In this document: positions 34,217 to 43,620 of the stretch, piece by piece
How the letters are laid out: the number at the start of each line of letters is the position of its first letter
How positions within the stretch are numbered: position 1 is the stretch's first letter
Assembly: GCF_900114625.1 (NCBI RefSeq)
Contig: NZ_FOZL01000002.1
Coordinates: forward strand, 682,001-746,000
Source of the DNA: Granulicella pectinivorans
GTDB lineage: Bacteria > Acidobacteriota > Terriglobia > Terriglobales > Acidobacteriaceae
DNA length: 64,000 nucleotides
Reading direction: 5' to 3'
The notes under the pieces: generated by a model
What the model was told of the DNA's origin: nothing
What the model saw: only the letters and a program-made list of their open reading frames with translations
Database searches by the model: none
Translations under genes and position numbers: made by a program

Positions 34217-37200
34217 TAGGCCCTGGCCTTTTTCACTGCTTTCTTCGCCACCGATTTTACTGCTGTCTTCTTAGACGCGGATGAAACCTTAGCCGAAACC
34301 TTCGTCACCTTTTCCGGCTTCGCCACCGAGTTCCCGCCAGACGTCGTCGTTGGACGCCCCGTCTTCTTCTCCGGTGCCACAAACTTCGGCTTCAGGCTTT
34401 TGTCCCTGTCCGCCGCCGCCAGAATCGTGCTCGGCTGCGGCCCCGCGTTGCCTTTGCCCATCACCACTGCAACCGCACCCGGCCGGCTCTCAAAGTGCTG
34501 CTTCAAAAATTGCCCCGTATAGCTTGCCGCCACGGTCGCGATCTGCTCCGGCGTCCCATGCGCCACCACAGTGCCGCCGCCCTCGCCGCCCTCCGGACCC
34601 ATATCCAGGATGTAATCCGCATTCCGGATGATGTCCAGATTATGCTCGATGATCATCACCGAGTTCCCAAGATCCGTCAGCCGGTGCAGCACCTCCAGCA
34701 GCTTCCGCACATCGTCGAAGTGCAATCCCGTCGTAGGTTCATCCAGCAGATAGAGCGTCCTCCCCGTCTGCCTCTTCGAGAGCTCCCGGGCCAGCTTCAT
34801 CCGCTGCGCCTCACCGCCTGAAAGCGTCGTCGCCGACTGACCCAGGTGAATGTACCCAAGCCCCACATCGACAAGCGTCTGCAGCTTTACATTGACCGCT
34901 GGAATGTCTTTGAGAATCGGCACCGCATCCTCAATCGGCAGATCGAGAATATCCGCGATCGACAGCCCCTTGAACTTCACCGACAGGGTTTCCTGATTGT
35001 AACGACGTCCGTTACATACTTCGCAAAGCACATACACATCGGGCAGAAAGTTCATCTCGATGCGCCTCTGCCCCTCGCCCTGGCACGCCTCGCATCGTCC
35101 GCCCTGCACGTTGAACGAGAACCGCCCCGGTTTGTATCCACGCTCACGAGACTCCGGTAGCATCGCAAACAGATCGCGAATCGCCGTGAACACACCGGTG
35201 TACGTAGCCGGATTCGAGCGCGGTGTGCGCCCAATCGGCGACTGGTCGATCTGGATCACCTTATCGAGCTGATCGATCCCAATCACCCGGCCATGCTTGC
35301 CAGGCTCTTCGCGCGAGCCATACAACTCCTTCGCGAGCGCCCGGTAAAGGATGTCGTTGACCAGGGTCGACTTACCCGATCCACTCACCCCCGTGATCAC
35401 CGTCATCACGCCAAGAGGAAAATGCGCCGTCACATCCTGCAGGTTGTGCGAGACCGCATTCTCAACCGTCAGCCAGTTGCCGCTCAGAGCACGCGGATTC
35501 GCCCGCGCCACAATCTCGATCTTCCCCGCCAGATACTGCCCGGTCACCGAGTTCGGATTCGCCATGATCTCCGCCGGCGTACCATCCGCCATGATCACGC
35601 CGCCGTTCTTGCCCGCGCCCGGCCCAATATCCAGGATGTAGTCTGCCCGCCGCATGGTGTCTTCGTCATGCTCGACCACCAGCACGGTATTCCCAAGATC
35701 ACGCAGCGCCTCAAGCGCCCGGATCAAGCGGATATTGTCCCTCTGGTGGAGCCCAATCGAAGGCTCATCCAGCACATACAAAACCCCACGCAGACGAGAA
35801 CCAATCTGCGTAGCCAACCGAATCCTCTGCCCCTCGCCACCCGACAGCGTAGCCGCCGAGCGATCCAGCGAGAGATAGCCCAACCCAACCGCGACCAGAA
35901 ACTCCAGCCGCTCGATAATCTCCCGCTGCAGCCGGTCCGCAATGATGCGGTCCCGCCCCATGAAGCTCATCGTCCGCGCAGCCTTCAGCGCGCGCTCCAG
36001 CGACAGCCCCGTAAAGTCCGCAATCGACGGCGAAGCGTCCGCAATCGGAATCGTCACAGCCAGCGACTCTGGCCGCAGCCGATGCCCCTTACACCGCGGG
36101 CAGGTCGTCGCCGACATGTACTGCATCATGTACTCGCGATAGCCTTCGGACTTCGTCTCTTCCAGATTCGAGCGCAGGTAAGCGAAGATCCCGTGAAACC
36201 CCGTCCGCCCCACTTCATTCCGCGGAGGTCCATACAGCAACACATCCTGCTGCGCCTTCGTCAGGTCCGCGAACGGCACCTTCAGATTGATCTTGTACTT
36301 CTCCGCTGCTAGCTTGATCAGCCGCAGCAGATACTGCGATCCCGACCCCGGCCCCATCGCCCCATCCAGCAGCGGTCGCGACCAGTCCGTGATCGTCTTC
36401 GCCGGATCGAAGTCATAGATCGATCCCAGTCCATGGCACTCAGGGCAAGCCCCATACGTCGAGTTGAAGGAGAAGCTCCTCGGCTCCAGCTTCGGCACAT
36501 TGATCCCGCAGTCGGGACAAGCCATCGAAGAGCTGTACAGCGTCTCATCCAGCTCCCGCGACGAGTTCTGAATCCCGATCAGCACCAGCCCGTTGGCCAT
36601 CTGCAAGGCCTTCGCAACCGAAGCCTCCAGCCGCCGCGTGTCATACTTCGGTCGCGCCGTCTCGCCCTCCGCGGCAGCCAGAGCCGCGTTCGCATCCTCC
36701 GGCACAGTCGTCGGCATCGGTTTCAAAATAATGCGGTCGACGATCGCCTCGATCGTATGGTTCTTGCGCTTCTCCAGCCGCATGCCATCCGTCAGCTCCG
36801 TCATCTCCCCATCGATGCGCGCCCGGAATCCCTGCTGGTCGAGCTGCTCCAGCTCCTCGCGAAACTCACCCTTGCGTCCCCGCACGATCGGCGCAAACAC
36901 GGTGATCCGCTCGCCTGGAGCCATCTGCACAATCCGCTCCACGATCTGATCCGCCGACTGCCGTGAGATCGGCCTCGCACAGTTCGGACAATGCGGCTGC
37001 CCCACCGACGCATACAGCAAACGCAGGTAGTCGTAGATCTCGGTGATCGTCCCGACCGTCGACCGTGGACTCCGCGAAGTCGTCTTCTGCTCGATTGATA
37101 TCGCCGGCGAAAGCCCGTCGATCGCATCGACGTCCGGCCTCTCCATTTGGTCAAGAAACTGCCGCGCATACGCCGAAAGTGTCTCTACGTATCGCCTCTG

Positions 37201-37353
37201 CCCCTCGGCATAGATCGTGTCGAAGGCAAGCGAACTCTTGCCCGAGCCCGAAAGCCCCGTGACCACGGTCAGCGTGTTCCGCGGAATCGAGACCGAGACG
37301 TTCTTCAGGTTGTGCTGGCGTGCGCCGCGAACGGTGATGTGTGTAATGCCCAT
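34216..37353 (-). CDS. uvrA: Excinuclease ABC subunit A
   Basis: 1045 aa. Two ABC modules: Walker A GLSGSGKSS near 33-41 and GVSGSGKST in the second half; signatures LSGGEGQRIRLA and LSGGEAQRMKLA. Zinc-binding cysteine sets are present (CPDCGINVP...CPECHG; CEACQGEG...CEVCNG). UvrA scans DNA for damage and loads UvrB in nucleotide excision repair. It is about 100 residues longer than E. coli UvrA, owing mainly to a Lys/Ala/Val-rich histone-like C-terminal tail (SKKTAVKSVAKKAVKKARA). ATG 37353 fits the family start; an in-frame TTG at 37374 is an alternative. It is followed by a CPBP protease gene with a one-base overlap. Confidence 0.95.
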   Translation of the reverse strand: MGITHITVRGARQHNLKNVSVSIPRNTLTVVTGLSGSGKSSLAFDTIYAEGQRRYVETLSAYARQFLDQMERPDVDAIDGLSPAISIEQKTTSRSPRSTVGTITEIYDYLRLLYASVGQPHCPNCARPISRQSADQIVERIVQMAPGERITVFAPIVRGRKGEFREELEQLDQQGFRARIDGEMTELTDGMRLEKRKNHTIEAIVDRIILKPMPTTVPEDANAALAAAEGETARPKYDTRRLEASVAKALQMANGLVLIGIQNSSRELDETLYSSSMACPDCGINVPKLEPRSFSFNSTYGACPECHGLGSIYDFDPAKTITDWSRPLLDGAMGPGSGSQYLLRLIKLAAEKYKINLKVPFADLTKAQQDVLLYGPPRNEVGRTGFHGIFAYLRSNLEETKSEGYREYMMQYMSATTCPRCKGHRLRPESLAVTIPIADASPSIADFTGLSLERALKAARTMSFMGRDRIIADRLQREIIERLEFLVAVGLGYLSLDRSAATLSGGEGQRIRLATQIGSRLRGVLYVLDEPSIGLHQRDNIRLIRALEALRDLGNTVLVVEHDEDTMRRADYILDIGPGAGKNGGVIMADGTPAEIMANPNSVTGQYLAGKIEIVARANPRALSGNWLTVENAVSHNLQDVTAHFPLGVMTVITGVSGSGKSTLVNDILYRALAKELYGSREEPGKHGRVIGIDQLDKVIQIDQSPIGRTPRSNPATYTGVFTAIRDLFAMLPESRERGYKPGRFSFNVQGGRCEACQGEGQRRIEMNFLPDVYVLCEVCNGRRYNQETLSVKFKGLSIADILDLPIEDAVPILKDIPAVNVKLQTLVDVGLGYIHLGQSATTLSGGEAQRMKLARELSKRQTGRTLYLLDEPTTGLHFDDVRKLLEVLHRLTDLGNSVMIIEHNLDIIRNADYILDMGPEGGEGGGTVVAHGTPEQIATVAASYTGQFLKQHFESRPGAVAVVMGKGNAGPQPSTILAAADRDKSLKPKFVAPEKKTGRPTTTSGGNSVAKPEKVTKVSAKVSSASKKTAVKSVAKKAVKKARA

Positions 37354-37574
37354 GAAGTTTGGTGGGCCGCTCAAACCGCAGGAAGGCCCAGTCCTCTAGA
37401 ATACGGCATTTGCGCCCCGAAGTATGCGTCCCATGCCATCGCCCGGTTCAGCACGCCGGGGGAGTTGGCGAAAAAGTTACGTATTCGATGACGCAACACC
37501 TTTCACCCCCTTTTGTTGAGCTAACCCGCATCCTACTGAGAGAATGAATCTGTACCTTCCCCGGAGGAATCGCT

Positions 37575-37739
37575 GTGGGTCTCTCGTTGCTTTTGGTCTG
37601 TGCCGTCCTGGCCTCCCTGACCGCCGGCGTCCTCGTCGCCTACGGAATCTGCGTCGCCATGTTCTGGGTCTTCCGTATCCACTCCCAGCAGGTCCACGCA
37701 CGCCGCCAGCTCGCCACCGCCAAGGTAGTCGAAGGCTAG
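37575..37739 (+). CDS. 54-aa predicted membrane peptide
   Basis: Starts at GTG 37575 with GGAGG 7 nt upstream. VGLSLLLVCAVLASLTAGVL continues into VAYGICVAMFWVF, one long or two short membrane helices. It ends with a basic cytoplasmic tail (RIHSQQVHARRQLATAKVVEG). Third codon positions are strongly C/G in this frame. The overlapping longer frame (37544-37936) is Arg/Pro-rich and lacks such features. The family is not recognised. It lies divergent from uvrA; more than 250 bp without a gene follow. Confidence 0.6.
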   Translation: MGLSLLLVCAVLASLTAGVLVAYGICVAMFWVFRIHSQQVHARRQLATAKVVEG

Positions 37740-38008
37740 TAGCTCCGCGCGCCATCGGTTCCCCTCTTGTTGTCATTCCCGCGGGGAATATGCTGCCGCC
37801 CTTAGTGTTGTTCCGCTTCCAGGTGCACCTAGGCCTAGCCTTGGGTCTGAAAGAACAGCAGAAAGCGCGCTTTACCCCTTGGGGTGTGCCTTCCTGTCCC
37901 CGCCACCAGCGCCACACCCACGAAATCCTTCCATAGCCTACTCGTCAAAGCTACCCCTCTCCGTCTATAAAGTTTGCAAACCAGCGCGCCGAACACGGAG
38001 GAGCTGAA

Positions 38009-39688
38009 TTGAATCGACGCCACTTCCTGACCCAGACCGCGGCTGTCCCCTTTTCCCTTAAAATCCTCGCCGCGCACGCGATCATCGTTATCCCTCCCAC
38101 ACCGCTGGCAGACCGATACCGCCTGACCCGCGACCGAATCCTCCACGGGACCGCCCCCGCCTACACGCCGGACTTCCTCCTCGAAGACATCACCGCCACT
38201 CCCGGCCGCCGCTTCACCAACTTCTCCGGAGACGTCTCCGGCCGCTGGATCGGCGCGCTCGCCACCTCCGCCGTAACCTACAACGAAACCTTCCCTACCC
38301 TCGCTCCGGTCGTAGCCCGCGTCATCGCCCAGCAGCACGCCGACGGCTTCTTCGGCAAGGCCTTCCACTACGATCACCCTGACGACAATGATCTTGCCCT
38401 CCTTTGGGGCAACGGTCGCCTCCTCATTGGCCTCCTGGAGTACTTCACCCTGACGGGTGACCCCGCAACCCTCGCCTCCGCACGCCGTCTGGGCGATTTC
38501 CTCGTTAAGCTAGGCCCCAAATACAACTCCAACACCATGGCCGAAGAGTTCGGAGCCTCCCACTTCGCCTCCAGCTACATCTGCTGGACCCAGCAAAACG
38601 AAGGCCTCGCAGCCCTCTACGCCGTCACCAGGGAAGAGAAATACCGTGACCTCTGCCTCGCCATCGCTCAACGCATCGAGCGCCGCCCCGCCGACCACGT
38701 CCACGGCTACCTCTGCAGCCTCCGCGGCGTCATGCTGCTCTACAAAGAGACACGCGACCCATCCCTGCTCGCCATGGTGGAGCGCGAATGGAGCTCCGTG
38801 ACGGAGTCCCCCGACCTCCTCCTCACCGGCGGCGTCCCCGAGGCCTGGACGCCCAAGCGCGCCCGCACCGAGGGCTGCGCCGAGTGCGATTGGCTCCGCC
38901 TCAACCTCCAACTCGCCCAGGCCACCGGCAACCCAAAATACATTGCCTCTGCCGAGACCACCCTCTTCAACGAGTTCGCGATGAATCAGTTCGCCACCGG
39001 AGACTTCGGCCACGGCGAGCTCGACTCCGACGGCGTCACCAACTACCTCCGTGTACGCGCCTGGTGGTGCTGCACCCTGCACGGCATGCGCGCCTTCGCC
39101 GACGTCACCAACAACGCCTTCCGCGCCACCGAAGACGAAATCACCTATCTCCTCCCAGTAGACGCCACCCACACCACCGCCACCGTCACCCTTCGCGCCA
39201 CGAGCGCCCTCGCCACGAACGGCACCATCACCATCTTCGCTACAAGAGCTAAGGGCCAGACCCTAACCATCCGCCGTCCCGAATGGGCCACCCAGATGCA
39301 GCTCATCCGCAACGGCAACCCCGTCTCCGGCACCAAAATCCGGAACCTGAAATCCGGCGACTCCATCACCATCGCCTACGCGATTTCCCACCGCTCCGCT
39401 CCCTGGCGCACCACCGGCACTGCCTTCTGGTACGGCCCCTGGCTCCTTGGAGCCGCCTCCGAGGTCAATCCCGGCTACTCCAACGAACTCCACCGCCACA
39501 ACATGCTGGAGACCAAACTGAACCCCACCCGCATCCCAAACGGCCCCTTCCGCGTCCCCACTGCCGCCGCCAAGGCAAGCTATCTTCCCGCTGAGTTCCC
39601 CGAACAGCCCCAGACAGTCGAACTCCGAGCGGTCGCCGAGCAAACCGCCATGCCCTCCACACCCTGGCAGCTCGTCTTCAAAACCTAA
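38009..39688 (+). CDS. GH127-like (beta-L-arabinofuranosidase-type) glycoside hydrolase
   Basis: 559 aa. It starts at TTG 38009 with GGAGGAGC upstream and a twin-arginine signal (NRRHFLTQTAAVPF), so it is exported by Tat. An (alpha/alpha)6-barrel region has NGRLLIGLLEYFTLTGD and EGCAECDWLRLNLQLA, followed by WWCCTLHG. The Cys pair and the EGCAEC segment correspond to the zinc-linked cysteines and acid residue of GH127/GH146 enzymes. A C-terminal beta-sandwich with GTAFWYGPWLLGA is typical too. The likely role is removal of arabinofuranose or related sugars from plant polysaccharides. The exact substrate is open, because the canonical CCPPN is replaced by CCTLH. Confidence 0.78.
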   Translation: MNRRHFLTQTAAVPFSLKILAAHAIIVIPPTPLADRYRLTRDRILHGTAPAYTPDFLLEDITATPGRRFTNFSGDVSGRWIGALATSAVTYNETFPTLAPVVARVIAQQHADGFFGKAFHYDHPDDNDLALLWGNGRLLIGLLEYFTLTGDPATLASARRLGDFLVKLGPKYNSNTMAEEFGASHFASSYICWTQQNEGLAALYAVTREEKYRDLCLAIAQRIERRPADHVHGYLCSLRGVMLLYKETRDPSLLAMVEREWSSVTESPDLLLTGGVPEAWTPKRARTEGCAECDWLRLNLQLAQATGNPKYIASAETTLFNEFAMNQFATGDFGHGELDSDGVTNYLRVRAWWCCTLHGMRAFADVTNNAFRATEDEITYLLPVDATHTTATVTLRATSALATNGTITIFATRAKGQTLTIRRPEWATQMQLIRNGNPVSGTKIRNLKSGDSITIAYAISHRSAPWRTTGTAFWYGPWLLGAASEVNPGYSNELHRHNMLETKLNPTRIPNGPFRVPTAAAKASYLPAEFPEQPQTVELRAVAEQTAMPSTPWQLVFKT

Positions 39689-39703
39689 ATGGAGCTCCCA
39701 GTT

Positions 39704-39740
39704 GGGTGCCCCACATCCCGATTTTGAGATGTGGGTTCTT
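39704..39740 (+). repeat. GGGTGCCCCA-type hairpin element
   Basis: GGGTGCCCCACATC, a 10-nt loop, GATGTGGGTTCTT. 8-bp perfect stem, 15 bp after the GH127-like stop. Same design and orientation as the element at 3487-3522. It probably acts as a terminator. Confidence 0.6.
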
Positions 39741-39829
39741 GAGTCCGCAAAGAGCGTCATTTCCCGATGGGAGACAGCCTCCAGGTCAGCGGAAAACGGA
39801 AGGGCACAGCTTCAGCACCGCCGCAAACC

Positions 39830-40564
39830 TTACTGAGGCTGCGTCGCACTCTGCTGCTGCCGCAACTTCTGCAACTGCTCGAAGATCTGCTGCGGCGTAG
39901 CCACTCCATTCGGACTCTGTGGCTGCGATCCATCCGTGGATGCCGGAGTCGACGAAGACGGCGGATTATCCGTATTCACCGGATTCCCCCCACTCACCGG
40001 ACTCTCCTGCTGTGCTGGAGGAGGAGGTTGTGGCGGAGGAGGCACATACTCTCCGCGCGGAGCCCGGTTGAACCGGTTCTGCGGCGTAATCGGCCCACCA
40101 CCATCGTCGCCGCTAAAGCTGGCCGCATTCGGATTCGGAGGCGTAGCACCACCATGCCGAGGGGTCAGAATCAGCTCTGCCGGCCCATCCGCCGAGTTCT
40201 CCACAATCATCACATTCGAAGCCGTCCCATCCAGCAGAGACGTAATCACCTTGCTCGCCGGCGCAGGCCCATACGTGCCGAACACCTTGTCCTCGGCCAC
40301 GCCGCCGGTAATCTTCATCCCGGTCAGGCGCCCGATCTCCCGCAGAATCTGGTTCAGACTCGAGTTGTTCGCCGCCACCCGCAGCAAGCCGCCCTCATAG
40401 CTCACATCCGCCCGCTGCGTCGGCACCGTCCCTGTCGCAACCGGCCCCGCCGTACCCACAGCCAACGCCGTCGGAGCCGTAGCAGGCAGAGCACTCTGGC
40501 CCATCGCCGCACCAGCAAACCCCAGCCAAAGCCCAGCCAAACGAATTGGAGAAAGACGCATCAT
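39830..40564 (-). CDS. STN-domain-like exported protein with Pro/Gln-rich tail
   Basis: 244 aa. A signal peptide ends at about residue 22 (AMGQS). Residues about 50-130 resemble the secretin/TonB short N-terminal (STN) fold: VSYEGGLLRVAANNSSLNQI, then LREIGRLTGMKITGGV and VITSLLDGTASNVMIVE. The C-terminal 110 residues are low-complexity, rich in Pro, Asn, Ser and Gln (PPPPQPPPPAQQ), probably disordered. Full secretins or FecA-type receptors continue into a barrel; here nothing follows. It is thus a stand-alone STN protein of unknown partner. The start is the first of two adjacent ATGs. Confidence 0.65.
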   Translation of the reverse strand: MMRLSPIRLAGLWLGFAGAAMGQSALPATAPTALAVGTAGPVATGTVPTQRADVSYEGGLLRVAANNSSLNQILREIGRLTGMKITGGVAEDKVFGTYGPAPASKVITSLLDGTASNVMIVENSADGPAELILTPRHGGATPPNPNAASFSGDDGGGPITPQNRFNRAPRGEYVPPPPQPPPPAQQESPVSGGNPVNTDNPPSSSTPASTDGSQPQSPNGVATPQQIFEQLQKLRQQQSATQPQ

Positions 40565-40742
40565 CGTTATCCGTAAGACGTTGACAGCCAGGGAATGTCC
40601 CGGCCTCCCCCTCAGCTTAGTCTCTTTTCACCTCTCCGAAAAACGCCTTTTTCGCCCTCACCCCATCCCCCGCGGGGTTTCCATTCAATTTCGGGCATCT
40701 ATGAAATAGACTGGCTCTGTCCACAGGGCTTCGAGGAGATCT

Positions 40743-41759
40743 ATGGTTGGCCGTATCAAAATGTCGTTTGCCGTAGCAACCATGCTCATCGGCACAGTCG
40801 CCCACGCCGAGTTGTGCACGACGCAGTCGCAGATGAAGCCGTCCGAGCGCGATGCCCTCGCCGCCGCCGCCCTCTCTCTCGCCCAGAAGGTTCAGGCCGG
40901 CAACGCCGACGCCATCAAGGCCATCACCATCGCGGAGTACGCCGGCAACTTCGGCCCCATCGGCTACGCCGTCAACAACACCGCGCCCAGGGCCAAAGGT
41001 GCCACCCCCGTCGTCGAACAGATCTACCTCCTCGACGGCACCACCATCAAAAAGCAGCCCGACGGCTCCACCCCCGACGCCCAGTTCTTCTGCTCCCTTA
41101 ACCGCTCCGTGCAGGAGACGGACTTCGTCATCCCTAACCTCCCCCCGGGCAAATACGGCTTCGCCATGGTGAACCTCCCCGGCGCGCCCTCGCCCTATCG
41201 CCTCTCGTTCCTCGTTCGTCAGGACGCAGGACAATGGCTCCTCGCCGGCTTCTACCCCCAGCCCCTCACGGCCGCCGGACACGATGGCCTCTGGTACTGG
41301 AAGGCGGCCCGCGACCTCGTCGCCCAGAAACAGCCCTGGTCTGCCTGGCTCTACTACCAGACCGCCCAGGCCCTCCTCCGGCCGGCCGGCTTCGTTCAAA
41401 GCTCCCACCTCGAGGCCCTCCGTAACGAGCAGACAAAAAACGCCCCTCCCGCTCTCGCAGAGGGAATCTCCACCGATACACCCCTCGTCGTCAAGGGACC
41501 GGATAACGTCGAGTACCGCTTCACCTCACTTGAAACCGACGACTCCCTTTCAAAAGACCACGTCGACGTAGCCGCCCATATCCACGCCGACCCCATCGCC
41601 GACCAGGCCCTCGCCCGCAAACGCAACCTTGCAGCCATGACCGCTCTGCTCACCGTCTACCCAGAACTACGCAAGTCCTTCCACGGAATCTGGATCTTCG
41701 CCGACTCAGGCACAGGGAACCCCTTCGCCTCCGAGCAGGCCATGGCCGACGTACCGTGA
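40743..41759 (+). CDS. Exported protein of unknown function
   Basis: 338 aa. A signal peptide ends at about residue 22 (GTVAHAE). Two cysteines (LCTTQ near the mature N-terminus and FFCSLNR) could form a disulfide. The middle region (about 110-165) with NLPPGKYGFAMVNL and PYRLSFLVRQDAGQWLLAGFY looks beta-rich. The part after it (WYWKAARDLVAQKQPWSAWLYY) is helical. I do not recognise the family. GAGGAG is placed 5 nt before ATG 40743. It is divergent from the STN-like gene (178 bp between starts). Confidence 0.7.
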   Translation: MVGRIKMSFAVATMLIGTVAHAELCTTQSQMKPSERDALAAAALSLAQKVQAGNADAIKAITIAEYAGNFGPIGYAVNNTAPRAKGATPVVEQIYLLDGTTIKKQPDGSTPDAQFFCSLNRSVQETDFVIPNLPPGKYGFAMVNLPGAPSPYRLSFLVRQDAGQWLLAGFYPQPLTAAGHDGLWYWKAARDLVAQKQPWSAWLYYQTAQALLRPAGFVQSSHLEALRNEQTKNAPPALAEGISTDTPLVVKGPDNVEYRFTSLETDDSLSKDHVDVAAHIHADPIADQALARKRNLAAMTALLTVYPELRKSFHGIWIFADSGTGNPFASEQAMADVP

Positions 41760-41882
41760 GACCATACTTTCATCCTGCACTTTGAACCAACCCTTTTTTT
41801 CCGCGACAGAAGAATCTCCTTCGCAGTCCCAGTTCTTGATAGGTTGAAATCGCGTCCCAATGAAGGACGGCAGAGGTTGACG

Positions 41883-42530
41883 ATGGAAAACAGTTTGAAG
41901 ACGTTGTCCGAGGCAATTCACGAACGGCGCGCAACGCCCAGCTTCGATGGCGCACCCCTTCCCGAAGACGATCTCGTCAAGATTCTCGAAGCAGGCCTCC
42001 ATGCCCCTTCCGGATATAACCTGCAACCCTGGCGCTTTATCGTCGTGCAGGAACCCGCTCACAAAAAGCGTCTCCGTACCGCCTGCTACAACCAGGCGAA
42101 GGTCGAAGAAGCATCGGCGGTCATCGTAGCCTGCGGAGACTCCGACGGCTGGCGTAAAGATCTCGACGACATGCTTCAGCAGGGGCGAGCCGGAGGTATG
42201 CCCGAGAGCTACGCCTCGCAGGCCAAAAGCTCCGTTCCGAGCTACATGTCCGGCTTCTCCACCAATGAAATGAAGGGCTGGCTCAACAAGCACGTCATGA
42301 TCGCCTTCACCACCATGATGTGGATGGCCGAGACCATGGGCTACGACACAGCCCCCATGGAAGGCTTCGAGCAGGAGAAGGTTCACGAGGTTCTCCGGCT
42401 CCCGTTGAGCTATCATGTTGTGGCCATATTGGCCGTCGGCACTCTCAAGGGACAGGACAAGTTCGACGGAGGCCGCTTCGATATGCGCCGCACCGTCTTC
42501 TCCGAGGAATTCGGCCGCCCTTTGCGCTAA
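41883..42530 (+). CDS. Nitroreductase family protein
   Basis: 215 aa. N-terminal FMN-binding signature ERRATPSFDGAPLPEDDLVKILEAGLHAPSGYNLQPWRFIVV, typical of NfsB/FRP-like nitroreductases. The C-terminus, with LRLPLSYHVVAILAVGTLKG and RRTVFSEEFG, completes the flavin site. It should be an FMN-dependent NAD(P)H oxidoreductase acting on quinones, nitro compounds or similar. GAGG lies 6 nt before ATG 41883; the frame extends upstream but without family similarity. No operon partner. Confidence 0.88.
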   Translation: MENSLKTLSEAIHERRATPSFDGAPLPEDDLVKILEAGLHAPSGYNLQPWRFIVVQEPAHKKRLRTACYNQAKVEEASAVIVACGDSDGWRKDLDDMLQQGRAGGMPESYASQAKSSVPSYMSGFSTNEMKGWLNKHVMIAFTTMMWMAETMGYDTAPMEGFEQEKVHEVLRLPLSYHVVAILAVGTLKGQDKFDGGRFDMRRTVFSEEFGRPLR

Positions 42531-42630
42531 TATCGTTGCCGTTGGAATGAGAGTGGGGCTTAAGCCCCCGGGCCGTTAGCCGTTCTTATCCTTTCGATCC
42601 TGGTTACGCCTTGCTTTTCGGAGCCCTTGG

Positions 42631-43602
42631 TTGAAGACTTTTCTTAAAATCGTAGGAATCGCCGTCCTTCTGGCCATCCTCGCCAGCGGAGTGACGTTTT
42701 ACCTCCATCCCCTCGCCGTCAACGACTCCATCCTCCGCTACAAGCTCTGGCACGCCGGCGTCCAGAGCCACTACGTCGAAGCGAACGGCTACGAACTCCA
42801 CTACCTCGAAGCCCTACCGCCCTCCGGCTCTCCTGAACACACCGTCGTCCTCATCCACGGCCTGGGCTCCCGCGGCGAGGATTGGGCTCCCCTCATCCCC
42901 GGACTCGCCGCCGCCGGCTTCCACATCTACGCCCCCGACCTCCTCGGCTACGGCCGCTCCCCACGCCCCGACGTCCCGTACACCATGGACCTCGAAGAGA
43001 AGACCGTCGTCTCCTTCCTTGACGCGCTCCACCTCGCCAAGCCCGACGTCGGAGGCTGGTCCATGGGGGGCTGGGTCGCCCTCAAGCTCGCCGTCGAACA
43101 TCCCGACCGCGTGCACCGTCTCATGCTCTACGACTCCGCCGGACTCTACTTCCCGCCCACCTTCGATACCGACCTCTTCGCACCCACTAACCGGGCCGGC
43201 CTCGCCCGCCTTATGTCCGCGATCTCGCCCCACCCGCGCCTCATGCCCGGCTTCGTCCAGGACGACGCCCTCCGCAAGCTCCAGCGCAACAGCTGGATCG
43301 TCAATCGTTCCATGGCTGCCATGGTCAGCGGCAAAGAACTCATGGACTTCCGCCTCCATCTCATCCAGCAGCCCACCCTTATCGTCTGGGGCAGTCATGA
43401 CGACCTCATTCCCCTGAGCGCCGGCGAACGCATGCACAAAGGCATCGACCGATCCACCCTGGTCGTCATGGAAGGCTGCGGACACCTGGCCCCCGCCGAG
43501 TGCTGGAAGCCCGTCGAAGAGACCACCCTGGACTTCCTCAAAGCCGACCCGCCACTCGCTCCAGGCCAGAAAACCATTCCCAACGCCGACCAGCACAACT
43601 AG
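42631..43602 (+). CDS. Alpha/beta hydrolase with N-terminal membrane anchor
   Basis: 323 aa, starting at TTG 42631 with GGAG 7 nt before. One N-terminal hydrophobic segment (about 5-24) serves as anchor or uncleaved signal. The hydrolase fold follows: oxyanion region LIHGLGSRGEDW, nucleophile Ser144 in GWSMGG, acid in VWGSHDDLIP, and His in GCGHLAP. The sequence resembles esterases of the MhpC/BphD-like superfamily. The substrate is unknown, and the active site is presumably periplasmic. Confidence 0.88.
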   Translation: MKTFLKIVGIAVLLAILASGVTFYLHPLAVNDSILRYKLWHAGVQSHYVEANGYELHYLEALPPSGSPEHTVVLIHGLGSRGEDWAPLIPGLAAAGFHIYAPDLLGYGRSPRPDVPYTMDLEEKTVVSFLDALHLAKPDVGGWSMGGWVALKLAVEHPDRVHRLMLYDSAGLYFPPTFDTDLFAPTNRAGLARLMSAISPHPRLMPGFVQDDALRKLQRNSWIVNRSMAAMVSGKELMDFRLHLIQQPTLIVWGSHDDLIPLSAGERMHKGIDRSTLVVMEGCGHLAPAECWKPVEETTLDFLKADPPLAPGQKTIPNADQHN

Positions 43603-43620
43603 AAGGCAGACTAATCCTAC

